Assembly: GCA_050743625.1 (NCBI GenBank)
Contig: JBOGED010000226.1
Coordinates: 1-14,504 of the forward strand
Source of the DNA: JBOGED01 sp050743625
GTDB lineage: Bacteria > Actinomycetota > Nitriliruptoria > Euzebyales > Egibacteraceae
Length of the DNA: 14,504 bases
Direction of reading: 5' to 3'
How positions within the stretch are numbered: position 1 is the stretch's first letter; each line of letters starts with the position of its first letter. The notes under the pieces were generated by a model, which was not told where the DNA came from, searched no databases, and saw only the letters and a list, made by a program, of their open reading frames with translations. Positions 6,316 through 13,264 of this stretch are shown here, piece by piece. The position numbers and the translations under genes are program-made.

Positions 6316-7247
6316 GCGTTCGCGTCGCATACCTCGGTCCTGATGGCACGTTCGCGTCGGATGCCGCCCGCCTCGCCGCGCCTCACGCGGTCGGCGAGCC
6401 GATGCCTACGATCCCCGATGTGGTCGACGCGGTCCGCGAGGGGCGGGTGGCCGTTGGGGTCGTGCCGATCGAGAACTCCATCGAGGGCTCGGTCAACCTC
6501 ACGCTCGACGCGCTCGCGTTCGGCCAGCCTGGCGTGTTCATCAGGGGAGAGATCGCGATCCCGATCTCGATGTGCCTGCTTGCCATGCCGGGGACGGCGC
6601 TCCGCGACATCGTCCTGGTCCGCAGCATGCCCCATGCCTTGGCGCAGAGCCGCGGGTGGCTCTCGGAGAACCTGCCGCTCGTAAGGTTGGAGCCCTGCAG
6701 CTCGACCGCCGAGGCCGCCCGGCTTGCCGCGGAGAAGGACAACGGCGAGGCCGCGCTCGGGAACCGGCGGGCGGCGGAGCAGTACGGGCTTGAGGTGCTC
6801 GCCTCTGACATCCAAGACTTCGGGGACAACGCGACACGGTTCGTCGTCCTGTCCCGGACGATGAGCCCGGCGTCGGGCACGGACAAGACCTCTATCGTCT
6901 TCTTCTTCGGCCACGACCGCCCGGGCCAACTCGTCCGCATCCTCCACGAGTTCGCGCAGCGCGACATCAACCTGTCGAAGATCGAGTCCCGTCCCACAAA
7001 GCGCGGGCTCGGCCAGTACTGCATCTTCGTCGACTGCCTCGGCCACGTATCCGAGTCCCGCATCGCCGGAGCCCTCCGCTGCGTCCATCGCCACGTCGCC
7101 GAGCTGCGCGTGCTCGGCTCGTACCCTCGCCACGACACCGAGGTCGACGCGCTTGATCAGTCGGAGACCGACGACGCCTACGCCGAGGCGGCCAGCTGGT
7201 ACGCGGACCTTGCGCGGCATGTCGAGCGCCAGCCGCGCACCAGTTGA
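6312..7247 (+). CDS. pheA: Prephenate dehydratase
   Basis: Converts prephenate to phenylpyruvate, releasing water and CO2, in phenylalanine synthesis. The 311-aa protein is the monofunctional form with no chorismate mutase domain. The catalytic domain starts VAYLGPDGTFASDAA (5-19), with VPIENSIEGSV (51-61) and the catalytic Thr-Arg-Phe motif DNATRFVVL (172-180). An ACT domain follows (about 193-275) with the ESRP motif at 225-228, which binds phenylalanine for feedback inhibition. A charged tail of about 35 aa ends the protein. Its ATG overlaps the stop of the glycosyltransferase (ATGA at 6312-6315). The order pheA ... serS is common in actinobacteria and supports a core chromosomal setting. 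Confidence 0.95.
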   Translation: MSVRVAYLGPDGTFASDAARLAAPHAVGEPMPTIPDVVDAVREGRVAVGVVPIENSIEGSVNLTLDALAFGQPGVFIRGEIAIPISMCLLAMPGTALRDIVLVRSMPHALAQSRGWLSENLPLVRLEPCSSTAEAARLAAEKDNGEAALGNRRAAEQYGLEVLASDIQDFGDNATRFVVLSRTMSPASGTDKTSIVFFFGHDRPGQLVRILHEFAQRDINLSKIESRPTKRGLGQYCIFVDCLGHVSESRIAGALRCVHRHVAELRVLGSYPRHDTEVDALDQSETDDAYAEAASWYADLARHVERQPRTS

Positions 7248-7253
7248 CCGAAC

Positions 7254-7273
7254 GCCTGGCCGCTCGGCCAGGC
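7254..7273 (+). terminator. Small hairpin after pheA
   Basis: The arms gcctggcc (7254-7261) and ggccaggc (7266-7273) are perfect 8-bp complements around the tetraloop gctc. It starts 7 bases after the pheA stop and ends 7 bases before the next ATG. It may partly end the pheA transcript or mask the start of the next gene. Confidence 0.45.
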
Positions 7274-7280
7274 TTGGCGG

Positions 7281-8501
7281 ATGAGTGCTCTTGTCGACCG
7301 GGTGCTGCTCGTGGTGGTCGGGCTCTTGAGTCTTGTGGCGCTGGGGGGCGTCGCGCTGCTGTGGCCGTCGGGCTCCAGGCTCGGCGCCGAGAGGGAGCAC
7401 ACAGGCACGCGGCTCGTCGACGCGGTGTTGGTCGAGGTCGTCGAGATCCCCGCTGGCGACCAGTCAGTGCTCCTTCCCGGCTCGAAAGACGTGCTGATCA
7501 CCGCACGAGTCCAGGACACCGGCGAGGTCGTCACGTTCGACATGACCGACGAGACGGGCGCGACCTTCGCCCCCGGGCAGCCAGTCCGTCTCGCGGTCAC
7601 CGAGACGCCGGGGCAGCCCACCCTCTACTACGTGGGCGACTTCCGCCGGGACGCGCCGATGGCGGTCCTGCTCGGGCTGTTCCTCTGCGCGGTCGTCGCC
7701 ATGGGCCGCCTCCAAGGCCTGCGCGCGCTGTTGGGCCTCGCCTTGAGCTTCTTGGTGATCATCGGGTTCATGATCCCCGCGATCCTGTCGGGGCGGTCAC
7801 CGGTCGCCGTCGCCCTGGTCGGGTCGCTGCTCATCATGGTCACCACGCTGTACCTGTCGCATGGGTGGTCGTCCAAGACCACCGCGGCGGTGGTCGGGAC
7901 CGCGGCGGCGCTCCTGCTTACCGCCGGGCTGGCCGCCTTGTTCGTCAGCGGCGCGCACATCACCGGCTTCGCGAGCGAGGACGCGCGCCTCGCGAACGTC
8001 TCCGTCGGCGGCTTGAGCCTGCGCGGCCTGCTCCTCGCTGGCGTGATCATCGGCGGGCTCGGCGTCCTCGACGACGTGACGATGTCGCAGGCGTCAACGG
8101 TGTTCGCCCTGCGGCGGGCCAACCGCGACACCGGGTTCGGCGAGCTGGTCCGTGAGGCGCTGTCCGTCGGGCGTGATCACATCGCCGCGACCGTCAACAC
8201 GTTGTTCCTCGCGTACGCGGGCGCGTCGCTGCCGCTGCTCCTGCTGTTCTCGACAGGCGCCGACTCGGCCCGGATCATCGTCACGTCCGAGACCGTGGCG
8301 GTCGAGATCGTCCGCGCCTTGGTCGGATCGATCGGCCTGATCGGGGCGGTACCCCTGACGACCGTCATGGCGGCCGCGGTGGCCAGAGCGGAGCACCCTC
8401 AGCCTCGCGCGGAGGCCTCCCGCCGTAGCCCGATCCGACCGCCGTCCGTCCCGTCCGAGGAATGGGAGGACCGCCTTCGCGATGCCTATGGTCTCGGATA
8501 G
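7281..8501 (+). CDS. YibE/F family membrane protein
   Basis: A 406-aa membrane protein of the YibE/F family, whose biochemical role is unknown. A signal-anchor-like segment (about 7-28) leads to an extracytoplasmic beta-rich domain (about 30-120). A block of hydrophobic segments follows, from DAPMAVLLGLFLCAVVAMG through LVGSLLIMVTTLYLSHG. The family hallmark GVIIGGLGVLDDVTMSQAS is followed by the helix with FGELVREALSVGRDHIAATVNTLFLAYAG. The tail (about residues 370-406) is soluble and Pro/Arg-rich. The ATG at 7281 has only a weak GGCGG close by. Its TAG stop (8499-8501) forms the first half of the -10 box of serS. Nothing ties it functionally to its neighbours. Confidence 0.85.
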   Translation: MSALVDRVLLVVVGLLSLVALGGVALLWPSGSRLGAEREHTGTRLVDAVLVEVVEIPAGDQSVLLPGSKDVLITARVQDTGEVVTFDMTDETGATFAPGQPVRLAVTETPGQPTLYYVGDFRRDAPMAVLLGLFLCAVVAMGRLQGLRALLGLALSFLVIIGFMIPAILSGRSPVAVALVGSLLIMVTTLYLSHGWSSKTTAAVVGTAAALLLTAGLAALFVSGAHITGFASEDARLANVSVGGLSLRGLLLAGVIIGGLGVLDDVTMSQASTVFALRRANRDTGFGELVREALSVGRDHIAATVNTLFLAYAGASLPLLLLFSTGADSARIIVTSETVAVEIVRALVGSIGLIGAVPLTTVMAAAVARAEHPQPRAEASRRSPIRPPSVPSEEWEDRLRDAYGLG

Positions 8502-8504
8502 TCT
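8476..8504 (+). promoter_or_regulatory. serS promoter, probably leaderless
   Basis: TAGTCT (8499-8504) matches TANNNT and ends 8 bases before the serS ATG; TTCGCG (8476-8481) sits 17 bases upstream as a partial -35. There is no Shine-Dalgarno between the box and the ATG, so translation from a 5'-terminal AUG is likely. Confidence 0.4.
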
Positions 8505-8512
8505 GGCCGGCC

Positions 8513-9772
8513 ATGATTGATATCCGCCGGCTTCGTGAAGAGCCGGACACCGTTACCGCCGCGCTGGCCCGAAGGGGCGTCCACGCCGGTGAGTTGAAGC
8601 ACCTCGTCGAGCTGGACGAGGAGCGCCGCTCGTTGATCACCGAGGGTGACGAGCTGCGCGCCCGCCAGCGCCAGATCGGCAAGGAGATCGGTGGGGCCTC
8701 CGCCGACGAGCGGCCGGCCCTGATCGCCGAGACGCGGTTGCTGTCCACGCGCCTGGGAGAGCTGGAGCCGGCGCAGGCTGAGGTCGAGCGCCGCTCGCAG
8801 GAGCTGCTCGCCGAGATCCCGAACCTCCCGCACCCCCTGGCGCCCGATGGTGAGACCGACGCCGACGCGGTCGAGGTCAGCCGGTTCGGCGAGCGCCCGG
8901 AGTTCGACTTCCCCGTGCGGGACCACGTCGAGATCGGCGAGGCGCTGCGCTTGATCGACATCCCCCGCGCGGTGCGCCTTTCCGGCAGCCGGTTCGCCTA
9001 TCTCCGAGGCCAAGCGGTGCTCCTCGAGCTCGCCTTGATCCGGTACGCGCTCGACCGGCTGGTCGGCGAGGGGTTCGAGCCGGTGATCCCGCCGGTCCTC
9101 GTGCGGCGCGAGGCGCTGTTCGGCACCGCGTTCCTCCCCAGCGGCGAGGATCAGCTCTACCGGATCCCCGAGGATGATCTTTATCTCACCGGCACCTCCG
9201 AGGTCGCGCTCGCCGGGCTCCACATGGATGAGATCCTGCACGCCGATGAGCTGCCGCTCCGCTATGCGGGATTCTCCACGTGCTTCCGCCGTGAGGCGGG
9301 GACCTACGGCAAGGACACCCGCGGCATGTTCCGGGTCCACCAGTTCGATAAGGTCGAGATGTTCAGCTTCGTGCTCCCCGAAGACAGCTTCCAGGAGCAC
9401 GATCGGCTCCGGGACCTGCAGGTCGGGCTGCTGTCCGGGCTGGGCCTCCACGGGCGCGTGGTGGACATCCCGGTCGGCGACCTCGGCGCCTCGGCCGCGC
9501 GGAAGTACGACCTGGAGGTCTGGCTCCCCGGCCAGAGCGCGTACCGTGAGCTGACAAGCGCGTCCAACTGCACCGACTACCAAGCGCGCCGGCTCAAGTG
9601 CCGCTACCGCACCGAGGACGGCGGCACCGAGCCGGTCCACACCCTCAACGGCACCGCCTGCGCCGTCGGCCGGACCCTCATCGCCCTGCTGGAGACCCAC
9701 CAGCGCGTCGACGGGACCGTCGCGGTCCCCGACACCCTGATCCCATACGTGGGCGCGGAGATCATCGGCTGA
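8513..9772 (+). CDS. serS: Seryl-tRNA synthetase
   Basis: Charges tRNA-Ser (and tRNA-Sec where present) with serine. At 419 aa it has the normal length for a bacterial SerRS. The N-terminal long-helix arm that grips the tRNA variable arm covers about residues 27-100. The class II core carries TGTSE (226-230), motif 2 with FRREAGTYGKDTRGMFRVHQ (258-277) and motif 3 with LNGTACAVGRTLIALLE (378-394). The Met-Ile-Asp-Ile-Arg start is the standard SerRS beginning and fixes the ATG at 8513; the frame is open to 8462 but runs into yibE/F. The ROK gene follows 18 bases later and is probably co-transcribed. Confidence 0.96.
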   Translation: MIDIRRLREEPDTVTAALARRGVHAGELKHLVELDEERRSLITEGDELRARQRQIGKEIGGASADERPALIAETRLLSTRLGELEPAQAEVERRSQELLAEIPNLPHPLAPDGETDADAVEVSRFGERPEFDFPVRDHVEIGEALRLIDIPRAVRLSGSRFAYLRGQAVLLELALIRYALDRLVGEGFEPVIPPVLVRREALFGTAFLPSGEDQLYRIPEDDLYLTGTSEVALAGLHMDEILHADELPLRYAGFSTCFRREAGTYGKDTRGMFRVHQFDKVEMFSFVLPEDSFQEHDRLRDLQVGLLSGLGLHGRVVDIPVGDLGASAARKYDLEVWLPGQSAYRELTSASNCTDYQARRLKCRYRTEDGGTEPVHTLNGTACAVGRTLIALLETHQRVDGTVAVPDTLIPYVGAEIIG

Positions 9773-9790
9773 GGCTGTGTGCTGGGTCCC

Positions 9791-10735
9791 ATGTCCTTGA
9801 TCGCGGGAGTGGACGTCGGGGGGACGAACATCTCGGCCGCGCTGGTCGACGAGCGTCACCGCGTGACGGCGCGTGTTCGCGTGCCGACCCCAAGCGGCGG
9901 GCCGGCGGCGGTGGTCGAGGCGATTGCCGAGACCGTGTCGAAGCTGGGCCAGGACGTCGCGGCCGTGGGCGCGGGCGTGCCGGGGCCAGTCGTCGACGGG
10001 GTGGTCACCACCGCGCCGAACCTGGCCGGGTTCGGCGAGCCCGTGCCGGTCGCCGCCCTGCTCCGGGAGCGGCTCGGCCGGCCCGTCGCCGTGGGCAACG
10101 ACGCGAACCTCGGGACGCTGGGGGAGTGGGTCGCCGGCGCGGCGAAGGGTGCCCGGTTCGTGCTCGGGGTGTGGCTCGGCACGGGCGTCGGGGGAGGGTT
10201 GATCCTTGACGGGATGCCCTACCTCGGCGCCTCGGGAGGCGCTGGCGAGTTCGGGCATATGTGCGTCCGCCAAGGAGGCGCGCTGTGCGGCTGCGGGCGG
10301 CGTGGGTGCATCGAGGCCTACGCCGGCAGGGCCTGCATGGAGCATACGGTTCAGGTCGCCGCCGCGGCGGGCCACGAGACGGTCCTGCTCGACTTGGCAC
10401 GCCGCCGTGAGGCGGCAAGGCTGACATCTGGGGTCTGGGCACGTGCGCTGGCCCAAGGCGATCCGCTGGCCACGCGCGTCTTCGGTGAGGCGGTGGAGGC
10501 GCTGGGTGCGGGCGTCGGCGCCGCGGTCAACCTGCTCGACCTTGACCTCGTCGTCTTGGGTGGGGGGCTTACGGAGAAGTTGGGCCAACCACTCGCCGAC
10601 CAGGTCGCCACCGCGGCGCATCCCTACCTGCTTGTCCCGAAAGCTGAGAGATTCGTCGTTGCCGCACGGCTTGGCGACGACTCCGGTGTGATCGGAGCCG
10701 CCGCCTTCGCCCGGTCATGCATTCAGATCCAGTAG
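9791..10735 (+). CDS. ROK-family sugar kinase (glucokinase-like)
   Basis: A 314-aa cytoplasmic kinase of the ROK family, which phosphorylates glucose, N-acetylmannosamine or similar sugars with ATP. The phosphate-binding loop GVDVGGTN is at 6-13, GNDANLGTLGE (102-112) gives the catalytic Asp, and GEFGH (152-156) with the cluster CGCGRRGCIEAYAG (166-179) gives the ROK zinc site (His156, Cys166, Cys168, Cys173). No helix-turn-helix precedes the kinase, so it is an enzyme rather than a NagC/XylR-type repressor. Glucokinase is the default reading, but the sugar is not determined. ATG 9791 is preferred to GTG 9779 because the conserved fold starts at residue 5. Its TAG directly abuts the stop of the opposing gene (10735/10736). 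Confidence 0.88.
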   Translation: MSLIAGVDVGGTNISAALVDERHRVTARVRVPTPSGGPAAVVEAIAETVSKLGQDVAAVGAGVPGPVVDGVVTTAPNLAGFGEPVPVAALLRERLGRPVAVGNDANLGTLGEWVAGAAKGARFVLGVWLGTGVGGGLILDGMPYLGASGGAGEFGHMCVRQGGALCGCGRRGCIEAYAGRACMEHTVQVAAAAGHETVLLDLARRREAARLTSGVWARALAQGDPLATRVFGEAVEALGAGVGAAVNLLDLDLVVLGGGLTEKLGQPLADQVATAAHPYLLVPKAERFVVAARLGDDSGVIGAAAFARSCIQIQ

Positions 10736-11224
10736 TTATCCGCCCTGATCTCCGGGCGGCTGGTTCGGCATGCCTTCGTCGTCTGGGTCTTGTGGGTCGA
10801 CGCCAGTCGACGCCTCCGCGGTGGACGTCCCGACTGGGCGTTGACTCTCGCCCTTTGTGCCAAGGTCGACGCGGCCAGGATCGGTGCCCTCTTGGTCAAC
10901 GACGTCCTCGCCACGGGTGCCCATGCTCTCGCCTACGCCTTCTGGCGGGGCGTCGGGGTCCGCATCGTACTGGCCACCGGGCGCCGTGGCGGCGTCCTGG
11001 GTGTCATGGCCCTCGAAGGCCTTCTTGTGGCCTTCGATGGTCCGTTCCTTCGCCTCTCCTTCCCCGGGAGCGTCGGGAGCCCAACCGTGTTCGTCGTCTC
11101 CCTCCCACTGCGTTTCCGCTTCACCGTGAGTTTCGGGACCGCGTGTCGCACGGCCTCCGGGCGGCTGGCCTTTGATCTGCTCCTCGGCGCTACGGGTCTC
11201 TTCTTCGGTCTCGTGCGAACTCAT
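10736..11224 (-). CDS. Small acidic, glycine-rich, probably disordered protein (paralogue 1)
   Basis: A 162-aa protein of unknown function. It is very rich in Gly, Glu, Asp, Pro, Gln and Thr, has almost no hydrophobic stretches, and looks intrinsically disordered (hydrophilin-like). It begins MSSHETEEETRSAEEQIKGQ and then has the box GQPPGGRATRGP at about residues 19-30. The next minus-strand gene (11310-11672) shares that box at a similar place near its N-terminus, so the two are related and the frame is real. A good Shine-Dalgarno (AGGGAG, 7 bases before the ATG) supports the start. A possible SigF/SigB-type promoter lies at 11305-11280. A role in desiccation or general stress is a guess from composition and promoter. 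Confidence 0.65.
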   Translation of the reverse strand: MSSHETEEETRSAEEQIKGQPPGGRATRGPETHGEAETQWEGDDEHGWAPDAPGEGEAKERTIEGHKKAFEGHDTQDAATAPGGQYDADPDAPPEGVGESMGTRGEDVVDQEGTDPGRVDLGTKGESQRPVGTSTAEASTGVDPQDPDDEGMPNQPPGDQGG

Positions 11225-11279
11225 GTGGTCTCCCTAGAGGTAGGTCTTCTGGCGTCGAGGTGGGGGCTGGGACTGGTAG

Positions 11280-11305
11280 ATCCCCCCCCCGGAAACATGA
11301 GAAAC
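11280..11305 (-). promoter_or_regulatory. Possible SigF/SigB-type promoter of paralogue 1
   Basis: On the minus strand GTTT (11305-11302), 16 bases, then GGGGAT (11285-11280) resembles the actinobacterial general-stress consensus GTTT-N15-17-GGGTAT. Transcription would start about 50 bases before the gene. The spacer includes part of a 9-base G run. Confidence 0.4.
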
Positions 11306-11309
11306 ATGC

Positions 11310-11672
11310 TCAAGCGTTTCCTTCTTTAGAGCGCTCGGATCGACCGGGGGTCGATGGAAGGATGCTGGCCTCTTCGCGCTTCTTCCGGAGCTTCTCCTCG
11401 TCCTTACCGAGGGCGCGTTCGTTGCCCCTGCTCGTACCTCGCACGTGCGAGGGGCCAGTTCCTTCGTAGTTCGAGCCCTTGGCCCGGTACTGAGCGGCGG
11501 GCTGCTCTTGCCCCGGCGCGCCGGTGCCGCGGTTGGGCAGCTCGTCGGCGGTGCGATGCCGTACGGAGTCGTCGGCCGGCCCGCGAGTCGCGCGACCTCC
11601 GGGCTGCTGGCCCTGGGTTTGCTGGCGGTGGAGCTCCTCCAGCTCTTGGTCTTCCTTCTCGGGTTTCGTCAT
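11310..11672 (-). CDS. Small charged, probably disordered protein (paralogue 2)
   Basis: A 120-aa protein of unknown function that starts MTKPEKEDQELEELHRQQTQ and has the box GQQPGGRATRGP at about residues 21-32, as in its neighbour. The rest is low-complexity (Gly, Gln, Arg, Glu, Pro) and ends in a strongly basic/acidic mixed stretch (GKDEEKLRKKREE). No membrane segment or signal peptide is visible. AGAGGAG, with 8 bases to the ATG, is a good ribosome site. The shared box and the same strand and order suggest a tandem duplication with divergence from paralogue 1. The segment 11225-11309 between them holds only the promoter candidate and a gaaac/gtttc inverted repeat. Confidence 0.65.
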   Translation of the reverse strand: MTKPEKEDQELEELHRQQTQGQQPGGRATRGPADDSVRHRTADELPNRGTGAPGQEQPAAQYRAKGSNYEGTGPSHVRGTSRGNERALGKDEEKLRKKREEASILPSTPGRSERSKEGNA

Positions 11673-11711
11673 CGCGGTCGCTCCTCTTCGGCAGGTGGCC
11701 TCCCTTGGCCC

Positions 11712-11737
11712 CTGCCCCGGCGAGGGTCTCGGCTAAC
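11712..11737 (-). promoter_or_regulatory. Weak SigF/SigB-type promoter candidate of paralogue 2
   Basis: On the minus strand GTTA (11737-11734), 16 bases, then GGGCAG (11717-11712) matches the GTTT-N16-GGGTAT pattern at 7 of 10 positions. It has the same spacing as the candidate before paralogue 1 and leaves a leader of about 33 bases. This is weak on its own and is noted because of the parallel. Confidence 0.25.
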
Positions 11738-11753
11738 CCGACCAGGCTCGGCG

Positions 11754-11948
11754 TCAGTCCAGCTCGTTCACGTACTGCTCCAAGGCGGCCCGGACCTTCG
11801 AGCGCGCCCGGTGGAGAAGCACCCGCTGGTTCGCGTCGGTCAGGCCCAAGACGTCGCAGACCTCGGCGGCGGACCAGCCCTCGATGTCGCGGAGGCTGAT
11901 GATCGCGTTGCGCGCCACCGGGGCAGCCTCCCCATCTGGAGGGGCCAC
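11754..11948 (-). pseudogene. ECF sigma factor remnant (region 4 only)
   Basis: The 64-aa frame is the C-terminal promoter-recognition domain of an ECF (sigma-70 family) factor: AIISLRDIEGWSAAEVCDVL, then GLTDANQRVLLHRARSKVRA, is the region-4 helix-turn-helix. The region-2 core (about 100 or more residues), needed to bind RNA polymerase and melt the -10, is absent. Upstream of the fragment the DNA turns into a Uma2 gene on the other strand. The GTG at 11948 is a chance start. The fragment cannot act as a normal sigma factor and is best read as the surviving end of a gene cut by a deletion or rearrangement. Similarity begins at about 'PVARNA', i.e. near 11,918. Confidence 0.75.
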
Positions 11949-12261
11949 CCGACCTGGCGATCGAGGTACTGTCGCCGAGCAACCGGCTGCTCCACGTGAT
12001 GGCCAAGCGCGGCGACTACGCCAAGATCGGGGTCAAAGAGCTCTGGCCGGTCGACCCTGAGGGCCCCCAGCAGGAGCTGGGGAGGAGGGCCTCGATGCTG
12101 TCGACCATCGGGACCCGTCGGCGGTGGTGCTGCGCCTCCCGGACCCTGTTGGGACCCCCGCGGAGTTCGTCATCGCCGAGGAGCTGCCCGCCGACGGCAA
12201 GCTGATCAGCCCGCTGCTCCCCGACCTCGAGATCGCGATGGCCGACCTCGTCGTCCGCTAG
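11948..12261 (+). pseudogene. Uma2-family (DUF820) endonuclease remnant, 5'-truncated and frameshifted
   Basis: The first frame reads PDLAIEVLSPSNRLLHVMAK, then RGDYAKIGVKELWPVDPEGP. This is the core of Uma2 proteins, with the PD-(D/E)xK-type residues D (PDL), E (IEV) and K (AKR) still present. After the C run at 12064-12068 the family sequence continues in another frame: SAVVLRLPDPVGTPAEF, and at the end SPLLPDLEIAMADLVVR followed by TAG (12259-12261). About 90-100 residues that normally precede PDL are missing. The frame could be restored by one added base near the C run. With no start and two defects it is not functional. Its stop overlaps that of the converging SRPBCC-like remnant within the palindrome ctag. 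Confidence 0.75.
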
Positions 12262-12738
12262 GCGGCATCGACGCGTGTGGCCTCCCGGACGAGGGCGAGC
12301 AGCCGGCGGCGGATCAGCGCGCTGAAGGGGCCGACAACCGTCCAGTAGCGCAGGAACGCCTTCCGGGCGCCGTCGTCGCGGGCGTGGACTCGCGTCTGAA
12401 GTCGACAGGACCGATCCACCTCTCGCGCGAGGCTCGATGCGGAAGCTCCAGGCAAGGTCGACGCGCGCGAGGGGGCCACGCCGCGGGCGAGCCTCGTCTC
12501 CGCTCCCGAACAGCAGCTCCTTGCCTGGCTCATCGACGATCACGGCGAAGCCGAGGAGCCGTCGCAGGTCCTCCAGGGTCATGGTCCGCCGCCGCCTGGC
12601 GTTCCTGACCCCGCGCGCCGCGAAGAGCAGGCGGATGATGGGGGAACTCAGGAGGTCGATCCGGCGGAGGGCCAGGTCGACCTCACCGGTCGCCGCCGGC
12701 ACCACGATCTCGTGATACTCGCGGATGTCGACTGTGGG
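12258..12738 (-). pseudogene. SRPBCC-like (ligand-binding helix-grip) gene remnant, frameshifted
   Basis: From 12738 one frame reads TVDIREYHEIVVPAATGEVD, ALRRIDLLSSPIIRLLFAARG, TMTLEDLRRLLGFAVIVDEP and LAWSFRIEP..GGSVLST. One base over, from about 12400, it continues TRVHARDDGARKAFLRYWTV, VGPFSALIRRRLLALVREAT and stops at 12258. Joined, this resembles a family of SRPBCC-type proteins ending in 'ETRV..D..AR..F..YW..VGPFSGLIRR'. The family name is from memory of that pattern and is tentative. No good start codon precedes the similarity, and a stretch before LAWSFRIEP looks deleted, so the gene is probably dead. It converges on the Uma2 remnant, sharing ctag at the stops. Confidence 0.55.
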
Positions 12739-12799
12739 AGGACGCGGCCGATTCCAGTGCGCGGTGTGTCGGCGGCTAGGGGATGATGCACCCGCAGCC

Positions 12800-13204
12800 T
12801 CACGGTCCGCTCACCCTCGAACGCGGATCAGCCGCGACCACCCGTCTCGCCGTGCCGGCCCGGGAGGCGCGCATCAGAAGGGCGGCGATGGGCAGCACCG
12901 CCCAGAATCCCGACACCGGCATGAGCGCCACCCCGATCAAGCCGAACGCGAGCAGGCCGACCCCGAGGAATCTCGGGACCGTCCCGGTTCGCTCTTGAGC
13001 CCAATGCGCCAGCTGGCCAAGCAGGATCATCAGGAATCCGGACATGTGGAACCAAAAGACCGCTTGACGATCCTGGTATGGGTCGACCGCGCCGACCACG
13101 CCGCCCCGACCGATATCACCAAGAACGCCTGGCCACAGCGCAATCCCCACGAGGATGTGCGCGATCCCCAGCGCTACCAGTAACTGCCCAGCGTGCCGTT
13201 CCAC
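12800..13204 (-). CDS. DUF6463-like four-helix membrane protein
   Basis: A 134-aa integral membrane protein with about four hydrophobic segments: QLLVALGIAHILVGIALWPG, then VFWFHMSGFLMILLGQLAHW, FLGVGLLAFGLIGVALM and SGFWAVLPIAALLM. The AH..VG - FWF...G..M.LLG.L - P.SGFW..LP pattern matches DUF6463-type proteins, which have no known function. The start is set at GTG 13204 because a near-perfect AAGGAGG (13216-13210) lies 5 bases upstream. The ATG at 13225 would put that site inside the gene and lies in the operator palindrome. It is transcribed away from a TetR regulator that shares its control region, so it is the regulator's likely target. The Arg-rich tail is cytoplasmic. Confidence 0.75.
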   Translation of the reverse strand: MERHAGQLLVALGIAHILVGIALWPGVLGDIGRGGVVGAVDPYQDRQAVFWFHMSGFLMILLGQLAHWAQERTGTVPRFLGVGLLAFGLIGVALMPVSGFWAVLPIAALLMRASRAGTARRVVAADPRSRVSGP

Positions 13205-13221
13205 GACACCCTCCTTGCCGA

Positions 13222-13262
13222 CCATACGCTACCGTATGGTCTTCCCATACGGTAGCGTATGG
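13222..13262. promoter_or_regulatory. TetR operator: perfect 18-bp inverted repeat between divergent genes
   Basis: ccatacgctaccgtatgg (13222-13239) and ccatacggtagcgtatgg (13245-13262) are exact reverse complements around tcttc. Each arm is itself a palindrome, CCATAC-N6-GTATGG, which is the size and form of a TetR dimer site. This gives two sites in mirror order. Each outer edge has a TAGCGT box (13253-13258 plus; 13231-13226 minus) that could be a -10 element, so bound repressor would cover both promoters. Confidence 0.8.
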
Positions 13263-13264
13263 CC

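Noticed and set aside
6198..7400. A 400-codon open frame on the minus strand
   Set aside because: Antisense to pheA, with composition typical of a high-GC shadow frame and no recognisable domain.
8486..10621. A 711-codon open frame on the minus strand
   Set aside because: It is antisense to serS and the ROK kinase, both unmistakable, and shows no family motif. Long antisense frames are expected at this GC.
10790..11329. Plus-strand 179-codon frame with hydrophobic stretches
   Set aside because: Antisense to the minus-strand disordered-protein gene, which has a good ribosome site and a paralogue sharing its N-terminal box. This frame has no such support.
11754..11948. A functional small sigma or anti-sigma-like regulator
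   Set aside because: Only region 4 is present, and its upstream end abuts a truncated gene on the other strand, so a remnant is more likely.
12725..13183. Plus-strand frame across the DUF6463-like gene
   Set aside because: Antisense to a membrane protein with clear helices and a near-perfect Shine-Dalgarno.
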